Positions 58,440 to 64,000 of a stretch of DNA of 64,000 bases are shown piece by piece (the stretch's first letter is position 1; each line of letters opens with the position of its first letter). This DNA comes from Diorhabda sublineata. Lineage: Eukaryota; Arthropoda; Insecta; Coleoptera; Chrysomelidae. The notes beneath the pieces were generated by a model. That model was given only the letters and a program-made list of their open reading frames with translations, searched no databases and was not told the DNA's origin. The stretch is taken from contig NC_079482.1 in assembly GCF_026230105.1 (NCBI RefSeq), positions 7,006,001 through 7,070,000 of the forward strand, read 5' to 3'. The translations under genes were made by a program, and so were the position numbers.

Positions 58440-58892
58440 ATTTTGTCAGATGACAAAATTTAAAAAAAATATTGCAGATAAATGAACAGAAGGAATTGCA
58501 AGAAGATAAAACAGAAGAAAATCTAGACGTGGAAAATGATGTAGGACCATCATCTCATGATGAAGCACTTCAGGCTCTGGAAATAGCGCTCAAATGGTTT
58601 GAAAAACAAATAGAGAGTGATACTGTGAGTTTACTTCAGCTGAAAGCAATTCGTGATATAGCAGCAATGAAGAGAAAAAGTAGCTATGCCAATTACCAAA
58701 ATTACCAAATTAAACTTATTATTAAATTATTATTACTTTTGATTGATAATATTATTTATTAATGAATATTACTATTATTGAACTTATTTTATTTCACAAA
58801 ACCCACTTTTCTTTATATATTCGATTATCCGGACTTTCGATTATCCGAATCCCTAACAACAACAATTAGTCCGGTTAATCGAGTTTCCACTG
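58440..58892 (+). mobile_element. pogo/Tigger transposon 3' end
   Basis: The open frame (to 58,762) contains SSHDEALQALEIALKWFEKQ followed by LLQLKAIRDIAAMKRKS, the C-terminal tail of pogo/Tigger-type (DDE_1, CENP-B-like) transposases. It is followed by a terminal repeat with TTAGTCCGGTTAATCGAG and ending TTTCCACTG at 58,892, then TA. That is the classical pogo/Tigger end and target. The DNA-binding and catalytic parts are missing, and the 5' boundary is the edge of the Penelope-like inverted repeat. Confidence 0.88.
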
Positions 58893-58989
58893 TAAATGGA
58901 GTTTGTGCAAAAATAATTAGAGAGTAAATGAACCTATGGATACCATGAGCGTTTAAATGAAAGTAATGAGTTCTAGAAAAAAAAGCATA

Positions 58990-59195
58990 TAGAAATTGCT
59001 GTACCAGAAGTTGGGATTAGTATGATGACAGAGAAGAGCAGGGTAGAAGAGGAAGAGGAAGAGGAAGACCAAGGTCAAAATTGGTGGATGAGTTGGAACT
59101 GGATAGGGATATAATGGACGATATGAATTTGAAAAAAATGAATATACGAGTAAATAAGAAGAACTGGAAAGGGATAGTAAAAAAGCTGAAGGTGT
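58990..59195 (+). mobile_element. Non-LTR retrotransposon C-terminal fragment
   Basis: The plus translation GRRGRGRGRPRSKLVDELELD, then MNLKKMNIRVNKKNWKGIVKKLKV and stop, is the extreme C-terminus of many insect LINEs (the GRPR--W-D-V block, then W). It is followed by a short A-rich stretch. The T-rich minus-strand frames over it (58,953-59,300) are shadows. Confidence 0.65.
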
Positions 59196-59334
59196 AAGAA
59201 GATAGGCATAGAGCCTTCTTAAAAAAAAGGACTGAAAAAACAAGAACATTTTGTATTGATGGAATCGGAAGTTCCCATGCTTCCATCTTGTATTTTGCAT
59301 TTACAAATATATATGTTTATGTTTCTAAATCGTC

Positions 59335-59850
59335 ATTATTTTGGGTCTCTTCTGATTTAAAATTAGTTTTTTTCTCATAATTTTTGAAGGAAAGATTGAA
59401 ATTGACGTTTCTACTACTTTTAGTCTCTATCAAAACACGATCTGAAACCGACAGCTTGCGTAGGTACATTAATCAATAGATCACTTACATCTTGGATTTC
59501 AAAATAAAAATAAAATCGAAATAGAAATCTGTTTTAATAAGGAAAATTAATTTTTCCTTAGTTTTTACATCTCAAAAATATGCAGCATCAATCAAATTAT
59601 TTGAATAAAGATTTATTAAAATTTTAAAAATTGAGCTATACATTTTATTTAAATTATTTATGTATTTTTTCATCATTTTACAGCTTCTTGGTCTTATGAA
59701 TCCTTGATATTTCTTGGCTCGTTTTTCCTTTATTTTAGTCTATTTTCTAAATACTGAGATGTCTGCTCTATGTAGAGTGTCACAATTAGTTTTTTGGTGT
59801 CTTAGATTTTAGTTTGGTGAAATATTTGTTCAACGTATTATATCCTCTAT
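59335..59850 (-). mobile_element. Second Penelope-like element 3' end
   Basis: Shares the 3' repeat of the 57.3-kb copy (TCTTCTGATTTAAAATTAG, then the hammerhead-like block near 59,405-59,440: TTTTGATAGAGACTA, AAAGTAGTA, GAAACGTC on the minus strand). Farther up, a decayed GIY-YIG part is readable as QTSQYLENRLK near 59,740-59,770. Direct orientation with respect to the 57.3-kb copy. Confidence 0.75.
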
Positions 59851-59889
59851 GTCTATGATTTATATTAATGTTTCTTGTTGTATATGGTA

Positions 59890-60060
59890 TTTATACAAAT
59901 CCCTCAGTTCTTCAGTAGTTCCTCTCCAAAGTTTTTCACTTGTTTGTATTCCTACTAAAACCTGTATATCAACATCTACCTTTTCCATATATCCAGTTTT
60001 GTTTCATCAACCTTTGTTAAAAGCCACGTTTCATTTCCGACCGAGGTGTGTCAAGACAAA
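59890..60060 (-). mobile_element. Short LINE C-terminal fragment
   Basis: The minus-strand translation includes GNETWLLTKVDETKLDIWKR across a frameshift near 59,985-60,040, the YG-ETW-LTK-DE--L-IWER block after the polymerase domain of insect LINEs. Nothing else of the element is seen. Confidence 0.5.
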
Positions 60061-61660
60061 ATAATAGTATGCATATCAACTATTCTTTTTCGAATCATAT
60101 GAAGTCGTTATTACAAAATCAAAATACTCACAATTCTCGTTTTATTTATTCCCCGGTGATGAATACATAGTTATTTAAGAGCCGGAAATACTCATTAAAG
60201 AGAGTCACAACCTCACAATAATCACTTATATATATATGTAATTTTTTTACATCTGAAAAAAAATTATATAATATTGTTTTGTGACAAGATAACTTCTCTA
60301 GGGCTTTTCGGAAACTATAATCTGAGGGCAAATAGATTATCTACTAGCTGATTTTAGATCCTAACGAAGACCCATGTGTTGATTACAGTTCCCGAACGTA
60401 TCGTTCAGTTTTCGGTGAAAATTTCAAATTTAAAGTACAAATATTAATAAGATATTTTTGCTGAAATGCCGAAAAGTATAAGAACCCTAAACCACAGTAA
60501 CCTATGAACTACGCTGCTCATGAGAGTTAATGTGAAAGGGATGAATAATTCTTAAAGTTCACAAAAAGTGCACAAATGAAATAATCAATCAATCTACCAG
60601 TGTAGATAGCATCACATCATATGACTACGATCCTATTAAATCGATTAGTTTCCCAGCATTCAGATCACGTTAATCTGATAACTTCCAAAAAAAATCTTTT
60701 ATCATATTAATATCGCTGATTTATCAATTAGTGTCGATATGTATAAATTTAGTTTTTTCTTTATTATGAAATGTTTCCAGTCTGTTATGATACTTATGAT
60801 TTGGTTCACTGTTTTTTATAACAAGGATCTTTCATATTTCTATTTTATTTATTGTATTCATGTCACTAGTATGTCTCAATAGATAATATGAAAACCAATT
60901 TAATCAAGTATGCAAAAAGTAAATAAATATTATTCTGTAAATATTATCTACTCCAACAAACCTCGTTTTTATTATCTCTTAACACATTAGATTGTCGTTC
61001 TCTACAAATATTTATAGAATATTAATATTCTGTCGCAACTCTGTGATGTCTTACCTAAGAAAACTAAACATTAAAATCAATTAGCTATATCGAAAAATTC
61101 ATATAATACATCTTTGTGTTCCGATACTCGATGTAACGCAGACCATGTAATATCGTTCCAAAGGAAAAATCGTTTTAAATTATAGCTCTACCCATTATAA
61201 CATCTTTAGTTGTTATTGAATACGTATGCCTTCGATGCAAATTAGGTACTCATATGATGAAACAATGTGCGTTTTTTTACGAGCAGCTAGTACTCTTCTG
61301 TTCGGAATGTTTCAATACAATATTGATAAAGAAAGCAAATAAAAAATGCTTTTATAATCCCGTCTATCTATACACAAACTTTTAATTCTGTAGTAGAAAG
61401 TTCATATTGAATAATGAACGTTATAGGGTACTTGCATAGTTTAAGTACAAAATAGATTTGTATAGTTTATAAACAAGTTTCATCATATTTTTTCTTTCAA
61501 TTCTTTGATGACAAAATTCAAAAATTTTCTAGGTAGTTTGAACATTTCAGTGAAACCGCCATATTGCGTGACGCCGTACGTATAAAATAAATATTGAAAT
61601 ACGACAGTTATTCTCTCAGTTATTCTAAAATAAGTGTTATTATTAAACTTTGATTAATCT
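60061..61660. other. A+T-rich spacer
   Basis: No gene recognised. The patch CCGCCATATTGCGTGACGCC at about 61,557-61,576 is GC-rich for this window and lies about 90 bases before the THAP-like exon; it could be its old promoter. Confidence 0.4.
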
Positions 61661-61665
61661 GAAAA

Positions 61666-61845
61666 ATGGTATATAAATCGTGTACAAGGATGTAAAAATA
61701 CCACGACTAAAACACCTGATAAAGTTTTTTTATGATGCTAAGAAATTCAAATATATAATAAAAATGGTTTGAAAGTATTTTTAATTTTGACCATCCTGCG
61801 AGGTGTGATTATTTTTGTTGCCAGGTTCATTTTAATGTAAAATTA
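61666..61845 (+). pseudogene. THAP-like first exon, decayed
   Basis: Starts ATG GTA TAT AAA TCG TGT. With one base restored the frame gives CVQGCKNTTTKTPDKVF, the C-x3-C opening of an insect-type THAP finger. Further decayed sequence follows, then NFDHPARCDYFCCQVHFN with the C-x2-H pair. HFN is followed at once by GTAAAA, a likely splice donor; a splice at this point is common in THAP genes. Three small frameshifts are needed to read it through. No second exon was recognised downstream. Confidence 0.55.
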
Positions 61846-62590
61846 ATTTTAATTCAAATTTAATTTATAGTATCTAAATTTATTATGCTTTTAATTTTTA
61901 ACGTGATTATGTAATGATGTAAGAACTTATACATATAACCAATAACAGGTTTATTCACTTTATTCGTATATTATATAGAAATATGTTTTATTTATACGTA
62001 GCTAATACATAAAAACTGTATTATAACAGCACACACTACGTTGCCAACAACGATAACCTCGTGATCGTCAAGCAGACAACTGCTTGATGTTTTTTATTAA
62101 ACCTATAACATCACAACTTAAAACCAAATGAGAATCGTTTTCTTATTTATTCCAAAATTTTTTACGATTTGCAATTAAATATTTGGATATTATTTTATAA
62201 CTTTTGATTAAATATTCTACTTTCTGACATTATTTTATATCAAAAATAAAATAAAATAAAATTTCAATACTTTTTAAAAAATGCAAACATTTGGAATAAA
62301 AACATTTTCTTTTTCATGGTCAATAGGAAATTGTCGACATCAAATATATATGTTTAACTATTGAATAGCAAATGAGAAAAATTTTGTATATTTCCCCATC
62401 CTAATATTCATTAATAATCTTATACAACTTTTAAAACCGGTAGCCAGATAATCAACATTAACATAATGTTGTAACTTACATCTATTATTGTAATATCCCT
62501 GTAGATATTAGTGAATTCTTATAATTCCTTATCTAAAAGTATCAGGAAAAAACACTTCATAATTGATAGTAATATCATTAAGCTGATACT
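61846..62590. other. A+T-rich spacer
   Basis: Nothing recognised on either strand. Confidence 0.5.
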
Positions 62591-62645
62591 ACACGATACG
62601 TCCAACGTTTGCGAGAACATTCGCGTTCCGACGTACGGTTGAACA

Positions 62646-62969
62646 TTGGAAGGTAAACTGGATGCACCAGCATTCACCTTCCAACGTGGGCTGAATATTG
62701 AACGAAGGCTGGAACCTTACCTGAACTTATTTGAAGAATTGAAGAGTGATGAACAGCATACAACAGATATAAATTGTTTTAAAATAAAGTGGTTAATACT
62801 GGCAACTTTGGTTTTTCTTACAAAATACGTAGCATTCACGCGCAACAGGACAAGAAGTGTGTGTAGTCGTACCGCAAGTATTGGTTTCAACTTCGATCCA
62901 ATGTTGGGTACTCCTTTGATTCAGGTCAAAAAAACCGACTTTTCTTGGCCAAAGTTGGAAGCGGAATAA
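62646..62969 (+). CDS. Unrecognised open frame in a GC-richer patch
   Basis: 107 codons, read from a TTG; no ATG heads it, so it may be an exon or a fragment. Seen in it: a charged front (GLNIERRLEPYLNLFEELKSDE), a hydrophobic stretch (WLILATLVFLTKYVAF) that could be a membrane segment, and a basic/Ser-rich tail. The patch starts about 62,590 with CTACACGATACGTCCAACG and ends near 63,005 with CACACGATGCGTC, so the same ACACGATRCGTC word occurs at both sides in direct orientation. This suggests a mobile element or duplication instead of a host gene. No family recognised. Confidence 0.3.
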   Translation: MEGKLDAPAFTFQRGLNIERRLEPYLNLFEELKSDEQHTTDINCFKIKWLILATLVFLTKYVAFTRNRTRSVCSRTASIGFNFDPMLGTPLIQVKKTDFSWPKLEAE

Positions 62970-64000
62970 TTATTCAAATAACATGCGTACTGCGCCCACA
63001 CGATGCGTCTTTGTACTATGTTAAACAATAATATTGATTCTTTCTCATTCGCACATTGAGAACAAAAGTGTAAATAATTCGTATTTTCTATGAAAATTTG
63101 CTTATCTCCTGGTATAAACTAATTCCGATAAAAGACAATATTAGGCGTAAAAGCCGTTAAAAATATTATTTATATATTATTATAAATTTAATGGTGTAAA
63201 ATAGTACACGACTATTAACATCTTCTGGATAAGTTTTATGGTATAATTTCTAAGACAATAAGATTACTTTTTCGTGTAAGGAGATTTTATTGCTATAAAA
63301 TGATCTTTTAAGATTATTATTTCCATGTAAAAAAGCACGGAGTCGCCTTATATGACTCTTCTTTCGGTGATATTGAACCAAGTAAGTCATTTTAAAAACA
63401 ATTTTTCCTAAAAAAAAGTTTGTTAAGAGTTTTTTTTTTCTAGAATTATTCAGTTTTCCTATCGTCGATAGAATCTTTTATACCTCTTGTATTCTTCAAA
63501 ATACCCCATAGTCAAGTTTTATTTCTTTCAAATAAGCTCTCTTAATATGTTTCCTAAGATTACCTTCAGTCTCTGAAGACGACAGCTTGGTTATCGAAAC
63601 GCACGTCAGACAGAGTAATTAAGCGGGTTGATCTAGTTATAGTGTAAACAATGTGTTTTAGCTTGATATATGATTTCCACCGACTATAATATATATTGTT
63701 ATGCTTTAAAAATAAATAAATTAAATTAAGTAAAATCCTCGTATATTTATGAAATATTCATTAATTATTGTAATTTAAATATCTCTAGCTCTTTTATCTT
63801 TTGCTTAAGTCGGTGCTACGAGAAACTCTTTTTCTCCTTGAGTTTTGGTACTAATTGTTGTAGATAAATAAATTCTTCTTTATCATATTTATAAATAAAA
63901 TGACTAATTTTAACCGAGTTATTTGAATATGAAGGGTTACATACTATATTTTTTCAACTTGACTATATATTGCTTCTAACGGACATTAAAATTTATCTTA
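62970..64000. other. A+T-rich end of the window
   Basis: Nothing recognised on either strand after the direct-repeat word near 63,000. Confidence 0.5.

Noticed and set aside
58953..59300. Two long T-rich minus-strand frames
   Set aside because: Antisense of a LINE C-terminal fragment whose Arg/Gly-rich and Glu-rich codons give open frames on the other strand.
1..64000. CRISPR arrays, bacterial operons, ribosome binding sites or prophage
   Set aside because: The sequence is eukaryotic nuclear DNA; no spaced direct-repeat array or dense prokaryotic coding was seen.

Overview
The window is A+T-rich eukaryotic nuclear DNA from an insect. The evidence is a gelatinase/collagenase-type matrix metalloproteinase reading frame, short TTAGG tracts (the arthropod telomeric unit), a processed poly(A)-binding-protein copy, and a dense population of insect-type transposons (mariner, pogo/Tigger, IS630-like DDE, Penelope-like, non-LTR LINEs, Crypton-like tyrosine recombinases, THAP fragments). 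The order cannot be fixed from sequence alone; a beetle or a similar transposon-rich insect would fit. Nothing bacterial or viral was seen.

Layout. 1-3.1 kb: empty DNA, then a nearly full-length dead mariner with both inverted ends. 7.2-8.3 kb: a fold-back element with TATACAGGGTG ends. 8.4-8.8 kb: the first Crypton-like recombinase relic. 10.8-12.5 kb: processed poly(A)-binding-protein pseudogene. 13.7-15.7 kb: LINE RNase H tail, two long (AT)n runs and a THAP relic. 16.1-16.9 kb: the second recombinase relic, between direct repeats. 17.9-19.3 kb: the metalloproteinase on the minus strand, the best-preserved gene here. 19.5-21.8 kb: a LINE relic split by a fold-back MITE, then an IS630-like transposase relic. 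22.8-23.8 kb: a second mariner. 25.5-27 kb: the third recombinase relic. 28.6-29.4 kb: LINE RNase H tail. 31.9-33.2 kb: a third mariner. 33.4-34 kb: opposed TTAGG tracts. 36-38.2 kb: LINE fragment and a minisatellite. 38.9-41.7 kb: long fold-back element, LINE reverse transcriptase, DDE fragment. 43.7-44.3 kb: a MITE with GC-rich hairpin ends. 44.9-46.3 kb: LINE relic. 46.5-46.8 kb: an unrecognised exon-like frame. 47.4-47.7 kb: a fourth mariner. 50.1-51.7 kb: a transposase-bearing relative of the 20-kb MITE. 52.5-55.2 kb: LINE reverse transcriptase, a MITE, LINE RNase H. 57.3-60.1 kb: two Penelope-like ends, a pogo/Tigger 3' end and LINE scraps. 61.7 and 62.6 kb: a THAP-like exon and an unrecognised open frame.

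How it works together: this is mostly an intergenic transposon graveyard around a single candidate host gene. No pathway or operon logic is visible. The main connections are among mobile elements. A non-autonomous fold-back element at 20 kb shares ends with a transposase-bearing relative at 50-51.7 kb. Three recombinase relics of one family are each broken at a different catalytic position. Penelope-like repeats occur in direct and inverted orientation and carry a hammerhead-like core. The metalloproteinase would be a complete secreted enzyme of about 482 residues except for one extra base in a short G/C run.
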